Shown in pieces: positions 34,855-43,340 of a stretch of 64,000 bases of DNA (position 1 is the first letter of the stretch; each line of letters opens with the position of its first letter). The translations under genes and the position numbers were made by a program. The notes beneath the pieces are model-generated. The model was not told where the DNA came from. It saw nothing but the letters and a program-made list of their open reading frames with translations, and searched no databases. This stretch comes from Streptomyces sp. NBC_01224 (GTDB taxonomy: Bacteria; Actinomycetota; Actinomycetes; Streptomycetales; Streptomycetaceae): the NCBI RefSeq assembly GCF_036002945.1, contig NZ_CP108530.1, forward strand, positions 124,001 to 188,000. Direction: 5' to 3'.

Positions 34855-37800
34855 GCGGTACGCCCCTCATCCGTGAACCAGAGATCCGTCTCGTCGAACG
34901 GGTAGCCGGGCAGCCGCAGCCGGCGCGGCCTGTGCGGCGCGAACAGGGCCTGCCAGTCGACCGGTCGGCCGGACAGGTACGCCTCGCGGGCCGAGTCGGG
35001 AGTCGGCTGTCCCTCGTCCCCTGCCTCGTCCCGCGCCTGCGTGTGGACCGGTTCGCCCGCCGTGCGCAGCGCCTGCAGCAGCTCGTCGCCGGAGGACGGG
35101 CACCATGCGAGGCGGTACGCCAGGTGCTCGCGCCGGCACAGGGTGTACGAGAGGTCGCGCAGGTCCTCGTCGGACAGCGGCCCCCGCCCCTCGACGTGGT
35201 CGAGCAGCCCGGCCGTCAGACGGCGCAGCGCACGCGGGGTGCGCGCCGACAGCGGTACGAGGCGGGCCTGTGCGGGGGTGGCGCGCCGGACGGGGGGCGC
35301 CGACGGCGCGGAGAGCACCACGTGCGCGTTGGTGCCGCCGAAGCCGAAGGAGCTGATACCGGCGACGAGTTCTCCCTCGTCGTCCCAGGGGCTCGTCTTG
35401 TGCACCACCTCGAAGGGGGTGCCCTCCAGGGTGATGCCGGGGTTGAGTTCCTGGAAGTGCAGGTTGCCCGGCAGGGTCCGGTGCTCGAACGCCTTGATCA
35501 CCTTGGTCACGGAGGCGACTCCCGCGGCGGGCTCCAGGTGCCCGATGTGGGACTTGACCGCGCCGAGCCGAACGCGGCGCCCCGCGGGCCCCGGCACCAG
35601 CTGCTCCCAGGCCCGCTTCAGCGCGTCGATCTCGATCGCGTCGCCCAGCACGGTGCCCGTCCCGTGGGTCTCGATGTAGCCGGTGCGGGCGGCGAGTTCG
35701 GGCGTGTAGGCGTCCAGGAGGAGGCTGTACTGGGCGTTGGGGTTCGGGGCGGTGAGCGAGTTGGCGCGGCCGCCGTGGTTCTCCGCCACGCTCTCCACGA
35801 CCGCGCGGATGTCGTCACCGTCGGCGAGCGCGTCATCCAATCGCTTGACCAGGAAGCTTCCGTAACCCTCCCCGCGGACATAGCCGTTGGCCGCGGCGTC
35901 GAAGGCCGCGCACCGGTGGTCCGGGGAGAGGAACCGCGCCGAGTGGAGTCCCTCGTTGATCTGGGAGTCGAGGATGAGGTTGACGCCGCCGACCACGGCC
36001 GCGTCACAGACACCGGCGCGCAGGTCGCGGCACGCCTTGACCAGCGCCACCAGGGACCCCGAGCAGGCGGTGTCGAGGACCGTGGAGGGGCCTCGCCAGT
36101 CGAACCAGGAGGAGATGCGATTCGCGATGAGGCTCATGGAGTGCCCCACCAGGGAGTACGGGATCTGCCGTGCGCCGGCCCTGGCCTGGAGCAGCGCGTA
36201 GTCGCTGCCGGTGGCCGCCATGTAGCAGCCGGTGCGTGAGCCGCTTAGCTCGGAGGGGGCGTACCCGGCGTCTTCGAGCGTGTGCCACACGGACTGCAGC
36301 AGCAGCCGCTGGCGCGGGTCCATCCAGCTCGCCTCCCGGGGCGATATGGAGAAGAACCTGGCGTCGAACCCCTTGATTCCGGGGAGGAATCCGGCGACCT
36401 CGCCGGGTAGTTCACGCTCGCTGCCGGCCGGCCGGACGCAGTCCCTGCCGTCGAGCAGGGTCTGCCAGAACGTCTCGGGGTCCGGGCCGCCGGGCAGCAC
36501 CGCCGCGAGGCCGACGATGGCCAGTCGGCCCTCGTCGCCGGGCCGCTGCGCGGCGGCGGGGCGCGGCGCGGCCGCCTGCCGGGCGCCCTGCTGCTTCTGG
36601 GGCCCGCCGGTGCGGCCGACGCGCCCGTCTGAGAGCCGAGCGACGCTTTCGGCGACGATGCGCAGGGTGTTCATGCGGTAGAAATCGTGCGCGTGGACGA
36701 CGACGCCGTACCGCTCGCTGATCCGTGCGGCAAGGATGTTGTAGCCGAGCGAGGTGACGCCCTGGTAGCCCAGGGGCCGGTCGATGTCCGGCTCCTGCAG
36801 GCCCAGTTCACCGGCGACGAGCTGCCGCAGCTCGGCGAGGAGGTCCTGCCCGCCTGCCTCGTCGGTGTCCGCCGCGGCCCGCTGCCCGTCGGGTGTCGGC
36901 GCGGGCACCTCGTCCTGCGGGTACAGGCCGAGCGCGGACAGGGGGGCCTCGCTGAGCTTCTTGACGTCGGTCTTGCCGTTGGGCGTCAGCGGCATCTCGG
37001 TCAGCCGGTGCACGGCCTGCGGCACCATGTAGTACGGCAGGGTGTCCCGGCACCTGTCGCGCACCGCGGCAGCGTCGAAGGGCTCGCTGGCGGGCAGCCG
37101 CACGAAGCAGCGCAGATGCGGCTCGTGTTCCGGTCGCACGACGGCGATCACGGTCGCGGACGGGGCCTGGGCGGCCACCGCGGCGGCCACCTCGCCCAGT
37201 TCGATCCGGTGGCCGTTGACCTTGCGCTGGCCGTCCTTGCGGGAGACGTAGGTGAGGTGCGGCGTCCCGTCGTAGCGGACCAGGTCGCCGGTCAGGTAGG
37301 AGGGCGTGCCGTCGGGCAGCGCGCCGAAAGCGGTTGCCGGGGCGTTCAGGTATCCCTGGGCCACGCAGTCACCGGCAATCATCAGCTCGCCCCGCATGCC
37401 CGGGGCCACGGACCGCCCGTCGGCGTCCACCACGTAGTACCGGGTCCCCAGGGCGGGCTCACCCAGATGGATGCGCCCGGCGTCGGTCACGCGCTGCCAG
37501 CTCGCCCAGATGGTGGCCTCGGTCGGGCCGTACATGTTGTAGACGGCGGCGCTCTGGCTCAGCAGGTACCGCGCGAGGTCGTGGTCCAGTGCCTCCCCGC
37601 CGCACAGCAGGGTCATGGGCCGCCGTGCCCGCCAGCCGACGGACTCCAGGATGCGCCAGGTGGACGGCGTGGCCTGGACGACGGTCGCCCCGCTGCCGTC
37701 GATGCGCTCGGCCAGCAGGGTCGCGCTGGCTCTGGCCTCCTCGGACAGCACCTGGACGGTCGCACCGCACAGCAGCGGCAGCAGGATCTCCAGGAGGGAG

Positions 37801-39689
37801 ATGTCGAAGCCGATCGGAGTCAGGGCGACGATGCGGTCGTCCGGGCCCATCCCGGGGTCCTGGCGCACGGAGTGCAGGAAGTTGACGAGGTTGCCCTCGC
37901 TGACCGCGACGCCTTTGGGGGTGCCGGTCGATCCCGAGGTGAACAGCACGTACGCGGTGCGGTCGGCGTCGGCCGGGCCCGCCGGCCGGCTGCCGCGCGG
38001 CCGCGGGGAGGCCGACGGGGCGCCGTCCACCTCCCGCGTGGGTATGCCGGGGAACAGCTGGGCCGCCCGGTCCCGGGTCGCCGCGTCCACCAGGACGGCG
38101 CCAAGACCGGCGGTCTCGGCCATGTACCCGAGCCGGCTGTCCGGCAGCCCGGGGTCCAGCGGTACGAACGTGCGGCGCAGGGCCAGCGCGGTCAGGTACG
38201 CGACGGGGATCGCGGCCGACCGCTCCAGGAAGACGCCAACCGGCCGCGTGTCGTCAGGGGCCAGGGCGTCGCCGAGCCGGTGTGCGGCGCCCAGCAGTTC
38301 GCCGTAGGTGAGCGAGCGGTGGTCGTCCACGACGGCCACCCGGTCCGGGTCCGCTTCCGCGGCCTCTATCAGGGCCGCGCCCAGGCCCTGGCCGGACGGG
38401 GTGGTTCGCGCGGTCCCGGCGGCCCCCTCGGCCACCGGTTCCAGCGGGCGTGACAGGTCGCACCGCGTGGTCGGGCGGTGCGGCTCGGTGGTCACGAACC
38501 GGGCCAGGCGCAGGAAGTTGGTCGCCAGGGCCGACAGGGCCTCGGGGGACAGCACGCGCGTGGAGGAGTCGAAGGAGAGGTGGATGCCCTGCTCGTCGGA
38601 GCTGAAGTTGACGCTCAGCTCGCTCGAACTTCCGGTGTCGGGCTTGCGGATCCAGGAGACGTCCACCCCCGCGAGGTCCGGCAGCGCGGTGGGCAGCATC
38701 GCGGAGGAGGAGTTCACCACGAGGTTGAGCACGCTGCCGCCCCGGTCCGCGGCGCCGCCGTGTTCGGCCGCGGCCAGGGCGAGCAGGTCGAGGGTCGAGA
38801 AGCCCTGATGGTCGCGCAGCTCCTCGCGCTGCGTGCGCACCTGCTCGAACAACGACAGCGCGGACGGCTGTGCCGCGACGCCCAGCCACAGAGGCAGCAG
38901 ATTGGTGTGGCAGCCGTACGGAGCTCCGTACGTCCGCGTGTCCACGGTGTGCGCGACCACGACGTCGCGGTCGTCGTCGCCGTAGGCGTGCACGAGGGCG
39001 CCGGTGACACCCACCACGAACTGGAGCAGGCTCAGCTCGTGGTGGCGCAGGAACCGGTGGATGTCCTCGGCCTGTTCGCCGGTGAGCGTCTCCTTGACCG
39101 CGATCCGGCGGCCGTCCCCGTGGGGCGCCGGGGCCGAGAAGGGCAGCGGCTGGTGCAGCCGGCGGCCCGCGAGCACCGATCGCCAGTAGGCCGAGTCCCG
39201 GGCGGCGTCGGACCGGGGCGCCGCGGCGAACGACCTTTCGAGGACCGGGGTTTCGCCCCGCCAGCAGGCGCCGAGGGCGGCAAGGAACGGGGCGTAGCAG
39301 CCGCCGTCGAACACCACATGGCTGAAGTCCAGGCGGAGCAGGAGCCGTGTGGCGGAAGCGCGCCAGTAGCGGAAGCGGAAGAGTTCCTGGCCGGTGGGGT
39401 CGATGCCGCCGGCGTCGAGGAGGTCGTCCTGCCGCTCGCAGCGCAGCAGCACCCGCCGGGGCACGGGGCGGCTCTTGGCCACCAGGTCCGCGCCGACTTC
39501 GGTGAAATAGCTGAGAAGCCGCGGGAATTCGGTGGAGACCACTTCCCGAAGTGCGCCGTCGAGACGGTCGGTGTCCACGTCTCCGGACAGCGCGTACACA
39601 TAGCCGACGGTAAGTCCCGGGTCATCGGGATTCTGTTGATACCGATTCCACTGAAAGCGCTCGTAGTCGCTTGCCTGACGCTCCGTCAT
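34851..39689 (-). CDS. lkcA: Hybrid NRPS-PKS, C-A-PCP-KS, glycine-activating (LkcA)
   Basis: 1612 residues. C domain (1-430): active motif SHVVFDGG near 125, with Ser in place of the first His of HHxxxDG. A domain (470-960): FTSGSTGTPKG near 586, GFDISLLE and YGPTEATIW. Aligning these to GrsA by eye gives the specificity residues D-I-L-Q-L-G-M-I-W, one change from the glycine code DILQLGLIW. PCP near 945-1010 with GVTSLGYN (Ser near 980). KS: DTACSGSL (Cys near 1208), ETHGTGT, KSHIGH. It activates glycine, acylates it through the C domain and elongates it. The ATG at 39689 has GAAAGG upstream; longer frames to 39845 are unsupported. An N-terminal C domain implies an acyl donor supplied from outside. 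Confidence 0.95.
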   Translation of the reverse strand: MTERQASDYERFQWNRYQQNPDDPGLTVGYVYALSGDVDTDRLDGALREVVSTEFPRLLSYFTEVGADLVAKSRPVPRRVLLRCERQDDLLDAGGIDPTGQELFRFRYWRASATRLLLRLDFSHVVFDGGCYAPFLAALGACWRGETPVLERSFAAAPRSDAARDSAYWRSVLAGRRLHQPLPFSAPAPHGDGRRIAVKETLTGEQAEDIHRFLRHHELSLLQFVVGVTGALVHAYGDDDRDVVVAHTVDTRTYGAPYGCHTNLLPLWLGVAAQPSALSLFEQVRTQREELRDHQGFSTLDLLALAAAEHGGAADRGGSVLNLVVNSSSAMLPTALPDLAGVDVSWIRKPDTGSSSELSVNFSSDEQGIHLSFDSSTRVLSPEALSALATNFLRLARFVTTEPHRPTTRCDLSRPLEPVAEGAAGTARTTPSGQGLGAALIEAAEADPDRVAVVDDHRSLTYGELLGAAHRLGDALAPDDTRPVGVFLERSAAIPVAYLTALALRRTFVPLDPGLPDSRLGYMAETAGLGAVLVDAATRDRAAQLFPGIPTREVDGAPSASPRPRGSRPAGPADADRTAYVLFTSGSTGTPKGVAVSEGNLVNFLHSVRQDPGMGPDDRIVALTPIGFDISLLEILLPLLCGATVQVLSEEARASATLLAERIDGSGATVVQATPSTWRILESVGWRARRPMTLLCGGEALDHDLARYLLSQSAAVYNMYGPTEATIWASWQRVTDAGRIHLGEPALGTRYYVVDADGRSVAPGMRGELMIAGDCVAQGYLNAPATAFGALPDGTPSYLTGDLVRYDGTPHLTYVSRKDGQRKVNGHRIELGEVAAAVAAQAPSATVIAVVRPEHEPHLRCFVRLPASEPFDAAAVRDRCRDTLPYYMVPQAVHRLTEMPLTPNGKTDVKKLSEAPLSALGLYPQDEVPAPTPDGQRAAADTDEAGGQDLLAELRQLVAGELGLQEPDIDRPLGYQGVTSLGYNILAARISERYGVVVHAHDFYRMNTLRIVAESVARLSDGRVGRTGGPQKQQGARQAAAPRPAAAQRPGDEGRLAIVGLAAVLPGGPDPETFWQTLLDGRDCVRPAGSERELPGEVAGFLPGIKGFDARFFSISPREASWMDPRQRLLLQSVWHTLEDAGYAPSELSGSRTGCYMAATGSDYALLQARAGARQIPYSLVGHSMSLIANRISSWFDWRGPSTVLDTACSGSLVALVKACRDLRAGVCDAAVVGGVNLILDSQINEGLHSARFLSPDHRCAAFDAAANGYVRGEGYGSFLVKRLDDALADGDDIRAVVESVAENHGGRANSLTAPNPNAQYSLLLDAYTPELAARTGYIETHGTGTVLGDAIEIDALKRAWEQLVPGPAGRRVRLGAVKSHIGHLEPAAGVASVTKVIKAFEHRTLPGNLHFQELNPGITLEGTPFEVVHKTSPWDDEGELVAGISSFGFGGTNAHVVLSAPSAPPVRRATPAQARLVPLSARTPRALRRLTAGLLDHVEGRGPLSDEDLRDLSYTLCRREHLAYRLAWCPSSGDELLQALRTAGEPVHTQARDEAGDEGQPTPDSAREAYLSGRPVDWQALFAPHRPRRLRLPGYPFDETDLWFTDEGRTA

Positions 39690-39927
39690 GCTAAAAGACC
39701 TTTCAACCGCCCAGGACACCGGAATAATTGGTACACGGCTCCGGCATACCTGCACTCGAATTGCGGTCGACCCCGCAGGACAGCCCGCCGGCGCACCCGT
39801 GGCCCCGTGCGGGAATCTCTTGTCACCAGCGTGTACGGGGCCCATTGTGCTGTCGGGTGTTCAACTGCTGCCGAACCGCAATTGGACACCGCCGCCTCAG
39901 GTCGACGCCCTCATCGGAGGTTCACAC
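39690..39927. promoter_or_regulatory. Divergent promoter region between lkcA and the MaoC-SDR gene
   Basis: 238 bases lie between two divergent starts. This region must drive the long lkcA-H operon on one strand and the MaoC-SDR gene on the other. It includes an AT-rich patch at 39718-39733 (CCGGAATAATTGGT), rare in this DNA, about 40 bases before the lkcA ATG. GTTGAA words occur on the lkcA strand near 39707 and 39860. No operator is identified with confidence. Confidence 0.5.
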
Positions 39928-41442
39928 GTGCTGCTCTCGGAAGACGACGTGGCGCTGTTCGCGCGGGTCAGTGGCGACCGGAACGCGCTGCACTGCTCGC
40001 CCGACCATGCCCGCCGCACCCCCTTCGGCCGGACCGTCGCCCACGGCGTCCTCGCAGTCCTGGCGACGCTGGACGAACAGGCGGCGGACGACGGGGCGGG
40101 CGCCACGGCCGTCGAGGCCGACTTCGGCAACCCGGTGTTCCCCGGGGTGCGTTACCGCTCCGAGGCGCTGGACGAGGCCAGGAACGAGGCCAGGACCGGC
40201 CTCGGCTACCGCCTGCTCGACGGAGACCGCACCTGCCTGACCGTACGCGTGCGCCCCGGCACCCCGCCGGACCTGGATCCGCTGCCCGTGCCGCAGGACC
40301 GGTCGGCGCCACGGCACGGGATCGAGGACCTGCCGCCGGGCACCGCGGTGTCCGGCGGGTACGGCCCGGAGGGGACCGACGCGCTGCGCGGGCGGTTCCC
40401 GGCCGCGGCCCGGCTGCTCGGGCAAACGCCGCTGGCCTGCCTGTTGTGGTCGAGCTATGTGGCCGGGATGCGCCTGCCGGGAGAGAACTGCCTGCTCGGC
40501 CGGGTGGCGCTGCGTTTCCTCCCGGTCGCCGCGCGGGGGCCCGCGCGGCTGTCGTACAGCGCCCGCGTCGTCCACACCGACCGGCGCTTCGGACTGGTGT
40601 CGATCGTCGGGCAGATCACCGCGGACGGCGCGGTCGTCGCCGAGGCCGAGATCGAGGCCATGGTCCGCACGCCCGCGCCGCCGGCCACCTCGGCCGCACT
40701 GGGCGAGCACTTGAGTCCGTCCACCCGGCTGCGGGGCGCATCGGCCGTCGTCGTCGGCGGCAGCCGCGGGCTCGGTGCCGCCCTGTCGCTAGCTCTGGCT
40801 TCGCAAGGAGCCGAGGTCTTCGTCGGGCATCGGGACACGCTGCCACCGGCCCTGCGGGCCGAGGCCGAAGGGCTGCCGGGGCAACTGCACTCCGTGCCCG
40901 GCGACGCCGCGGACCCGCGCTGGAGCACCGAACTGCGCTCCAGCGTCGAGCGCGAGCACGGCCGGCTCGGCTTCCTGGTGTGCAGCGCGGCCCCACCCCT
41001 GCGCACGCTGGGCCTGGCCGCCACCGACCTGGAACGGATGGACGCGTTCCTGACCGGTTCGCTGCGGCTGGTCAGCGCGCCGATGAGCGGGCTGCTCCCG
41101 CTCCTGGAGCCGGGGCGGGGCCGATGCCTGGTGATCTCCTCGGCCGCTCTGGACGAACCGCCGCGCGACTGGCCGCACTACGTCGCGGCGAAGTCCGCCG
41201 TGGAGGGTCTGGTCCGCTGGGCCGCCCGGCACCGCCCCGGTGTGACGTTCCACCTCGCGCGGCCGGGAATGCTGCGGACCGAGCAGACGAACTCGCCCGG
41301 CGCCCGGGAGACGGCCGGGCCGGTGGAACCGGTGGCGGCGCGACTGGTGCGCCAGCTGCTGGAGCCCGCGCCCGCCGACGGAGTCCCGCACCTGATCGGC
41401 GAGGAGGAGCTCGTCGGCCCGGTTCCGGCCGGGCGGACGTGA
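39928..41442 (+). CDS. MaoC-like hydratase fused to an SDR reductase
   Basis: 504 residues. Residues 1-125 are a MaoC-type (R)-hydratase hotdog: LSEDDVALFARVSGDRNALHCSP holds the Asp-x4-His pair, followed by GRTVAHGVLAVL. Residues 170-255 look like a second hotdog. Residues 268-504 are a short-chain dehydrogenase: VVVGGSRGLGAAL near 272, ISSAALDEP Ser near 402 and YVAAK (Tyr/Lys) near 417. I chose the GTG at 39928 because GGAGG sits 7 bases upstream and the family begins there; a frame from 39688 would overlap the lkcA start. Hydration/dehydration plus carbonyl reduction in one chain would suit modification of an acyl-ACP. I propose glyceryl-ACP to lactyl-ACP, together with the ACP and FkbH genes 1.6 kb away. 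That role is inference. Confidence 0.88.
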   Translation: MLLSEDDVALFARVSGDRNALHCSPDHARRTPFGRTVAHGVLAVLATLDEQAADDGAGATAVEADFGNPVFPGVRYRSEALDEARNEARTGLGYRLLDGDRTCLTVRVRPGTPPDLDPLPVPQDRSAPRHGIEDLPPGTAVSGGYGPEGTDALRGRFPAAARLLGQTPLACLLWSSYVAGMRLPGENCLLGRVALRFLPVAARGPARLSYSARVVHTDRRFGLVSIVGQITADGAVVAEAEIEAMVRTPAPPATSAALGEHLSPSTRLRGASAVVVGGSRGLGAALSLALASQGAEVFVGHRDTLPPALRAEAEGLPGQLHSVPGDAADPRWSTELRSSVEREHGRLGFLVCSAAPPLRTLGLAATDLERMDAFLTGSLRLVSAPMSGLLPLLEPGRGRCLVISSAALDEPPRDWPHYVAAKSAVEGLVRWAARHRPGVTFHLARPGMLRTEQTNSPGARETAGPVEPVAARLVRQLLEPAPADGVPHLIGEEELVGPVPAGRT

Positions 41443-41443
41443 A

Positions 41444-41490
41444 GAAGGGCCCGGTCTGACGAAGGGGCCCGGTGTGAGGAAGGCCCGGTG
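41444..41490 (+). repeat. Three imperfect 17-base direct repeats
   Basis: GAAGGGCCCGGT-type units begin at 41444, 41461 and 41479, directly after the MaoC-SDR stop. The third runs into the left arm of the hairpin at 41482-41510. They probably belong to the termination region. Confidence 0.6.
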
Positions 41491-41510
41491 CCGAAGTCGG
41501 TCACCGGGCC
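41482..41510. terminator. Hairpin between convergent genes
   Basis: The arms GGCCCGGTG (41482-41490) and CACCGGGCC (41502-41510) enclose a smaller CCGA-AG-TCGG hairpin. It sits between the convergent MaoC-SDR (+) and MFS (-) genes, so it can end transcription from both sides. There is no T-run, which is usual for actinobacterial terminators. Confidence 0.7.
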
Positions 41511-41553
41511 CGGCAGTTGCTCGCGGTCAGCCGCTGTCCCCCAGGGGCGGCTC

Positions 41554-42822
41554 TCAGACCGCGGAGGTCCTGTCCACGCTCTCCCGTGGCTCCTCACGGG
41601 GGGTCGCGGTGCCCGGCCGCACCGCGGCAAACAGCAGGAATCCGAGGAGGACGAAGGCCGCGGCGGAGAAGATGGGCAGCGAGCTGGAGCCGTCGATGAT
41701 TCCGAACACGACGCCCGACAGGCCCGCGGAGATGGCGGCGATGGCACCGGCCGTGCCCATGACGGAACCTTGGTGGCTGTCGTCCACGGCGGCGGACATC
41801 ATGCCCACGAGACCGCTGTAGGAGATGCCGTAGGCGGCCGCGCCCACCAGGCACAGGCCGTAGAGCGCGACCCTCGAACCGGTCAGCGCGGTGCCGGCGA
41901 CGCACACGGTCATCGCCGCCAGGGACCCGGCCACCGCGATCTGCGGCTTGAGGTACTTCATCGAGAGCGGCACCAGGGAAAGGAAGGACGCCGCGAGGCC
42001 GACACCGACCATCGAGATGAGGTTGGTGACCGCGCGTTGGTCGAAGCCTTCGTTGGCCGTCAGGTACAGGCCGATGAACTGGAAGAAGGCCGTCCAGCCC
42101 AGGGACATGAGCAGAAGCGCCGCGGAGAGCACCCTGACCCCGGCGAAGGTGAAGGACTCCATGAGGTGCTTGACCGGGTTCGGGAAGGTCATGCGTCCCG
42201 TCGGCCTGGGAGCCGGCTCCTCCCGGAAGGAGACCAGCAGCACCAGCAGGTTCAGCAGCGTGATGCCGGCCACGAAGATGAAGGGCGTCTTGAGGCTGAA
42301 CCAGGAGACCAGGGTGGAGTCGCTGAGGTAGCCGCCGATGAGCGGGCCCACCACGTAACCGGTCGAGACGCAGAACATGATCAGGCCGATGGAGTTCACG
42401 CGGCGTTCCTTCGGCGTGACGTCCAAGATCGCCGCCTGGGCGACCGGCAGACTACCGGAGAACAGGCCGCCGACCACACGCCCGGCGACGAACAGGGCGA
42501 CGTCCCGGCTCACCAGCCCCCAGATGGTCAGTGCGTAGCCGAGGGCAAGGCCCAGCAGGCACAGCGTCAGCGTCTTCTTGCGGCGGAAGTGGTCGGACAG
42601 CGAGCCGAGCAGCGGCGCGCCGAGGAACATCGCCAGTGAATAGCTGCCGATCGCGACTCCGTAGAACAAGTCGCGGGTGCTGGTTCCGCCACTGCTCAGG
42701 ACGCCGATATCGGCGTCATAAGAGATGGGAATCAGCACCGGAATGATGAGGCTGACGCTCAAGTTGTCGATCAGGATGATGAAGTAAAGAGGGATGAGAC
42801 CGGCCAACCCGCTTTTACGCAT
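41554..42822 (-). CDS. MFS drug-efflux transporter
   Basis: 422 residues with about 12 hydrophobic segments. The first follows the start (PLYFIILIDNLSVSLIIPVL), and motif A of the drug:H+ antiporters appears as GAPLLGSLSDHFRRKKTL near residue 64. Further features: VAGRVVGGLFSGSLPVAQAAILD near 108, a central loop (SFREEPAPRPTGRM near 200) and a short polar C-tail. The ATG at 42822 has GGGAG eight bases upstream; the longer open frame to 43038 is not needed. It is the best candidate for lankacidin or lankacidinol export, since lkcI and lkcJ are ABC-F proteins rather than pumps. Substrate is inferred from position only. It diverges from the ACP-FkbH-dehydrogenase genes. Confidence 0.9.
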   Translation of the reverse strand: MRKSGLAGLIPLYFIILIDNLSVSLIIPVLIPISYDADIGVLSSGGTSTRDLFYGVAIGSYSLAMFLGAPLLGSLSDHFRRKKTLTLCLLGLALGYALTIWGLVSRDVALFVAGRVVGGLFSGSLPVAQAAILDVTPKERRVNSIGLIMFCVSTGYVVGPLIGGYLSDSTLVSWFSLKTPFIFVAGITLLNLLVLLVSFREEPAPRPTGRMTFPNPVKHLMESFTFAGVRVLSAALLLMSLGWTAFFQFIGLYLTANEGFDQRAVTNLISMVGVGLAASFLSLVPLSMKYLKPQIAVAGSLAAMTVCVAGTALTGSRVALYGLCLVGAAAYGISYSGLVGMMSAAVDDSHQGSVMGTAGAIAAISAGLSGVVFGIIDGSSSLPIFSAAAFVLLGFLLFAAVRPGTATPREEPRESVDRTSAV

Positions 42823-43079
42823 GGGTAATTCTCCCGTAGATCGGTGGGGGGTACAACGACCGCGGGCGGTATCGTAGCGCACAAACTTCCCTTGCAGCAC
42901 CCGGACTTGAGCGTGGCTTGAGTGCCGCCTGACCGGCGGGGAGCACGCTGTCCGAAAGAACCTGAACAGGTACGCTGCCGAATCCATCGTTTTCCCCGCA
43001 CGGTGAAATCCGCCCTGCCTGTTCGCCTTTTCAGCCAAATGCGTTGGCCGGTCACGGCCGAAACGAGGGTGTTCTCCAG
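42823..43079. promoter_or_regulatory. Divergent promoter region, MFS versus ACP-FkbH genes
   Basis: 257 bases between divergent starts. No inverted repeat or consensus promoter stands out. It must contain the promoters for the exporter on one strand and for the ACP-FkbH pair (and possibly the PQQ dehydrogenase) on the other. Confidence 0.45.
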
Positions 43080-43340
43080 ATGGAAGCGAACGAACTGAAG
43101 GCCATATCCGTGGAAAGCACGGTGCTCGAGGTGTTCCGCGCGATCCTGGGCCTGGACGCGATCGACCCGGATGTCCCCTTCGCCGCGCTGGGCGGGGACT
43201 CTATGCGGGCCGTGCGCGTGCTGTCGCGGCTCTGGCGCGAACTGGACGTGGAGCTGCCCGTGCACGCGCTCGGCAACGACACGACCGCCGCCGAACTCGC
43301 GGCGGCCATCCGCGCGCACCGGGACGGCCGGGCCGCATGA
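43080..43340 (+). CDS. Free-standing acyl/peptidyl carrier protein
   Basis: 86 residues, one carrier domain. The phosphopantetheine site is FAALGGDSMRAVRVL (Ser near residue 40); the GGDSM form is closer to carriers that work with FkbH or NRPS enzymes than to the DSL of the lkc PKS ACPs. The ATG at 43080 begins the folded region; a TTG at 43044 would add 12 residues. Its stop overlaps the FkbH start (ATGA), and this pairing is the standard arrangement for loading a glyceryl unit from 1,3-bisphosphoglycerate. It is the likely carrier of the proposed three-carbon starter. Confidence 0.9.
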   Translation: MEANELKAISVESTVLEVFRAILGLDAIDPDVPFAALGGDSMRAVRVLSRLWRELDVELPVHALGNDTTAAELAAAIRAHRDGRAA

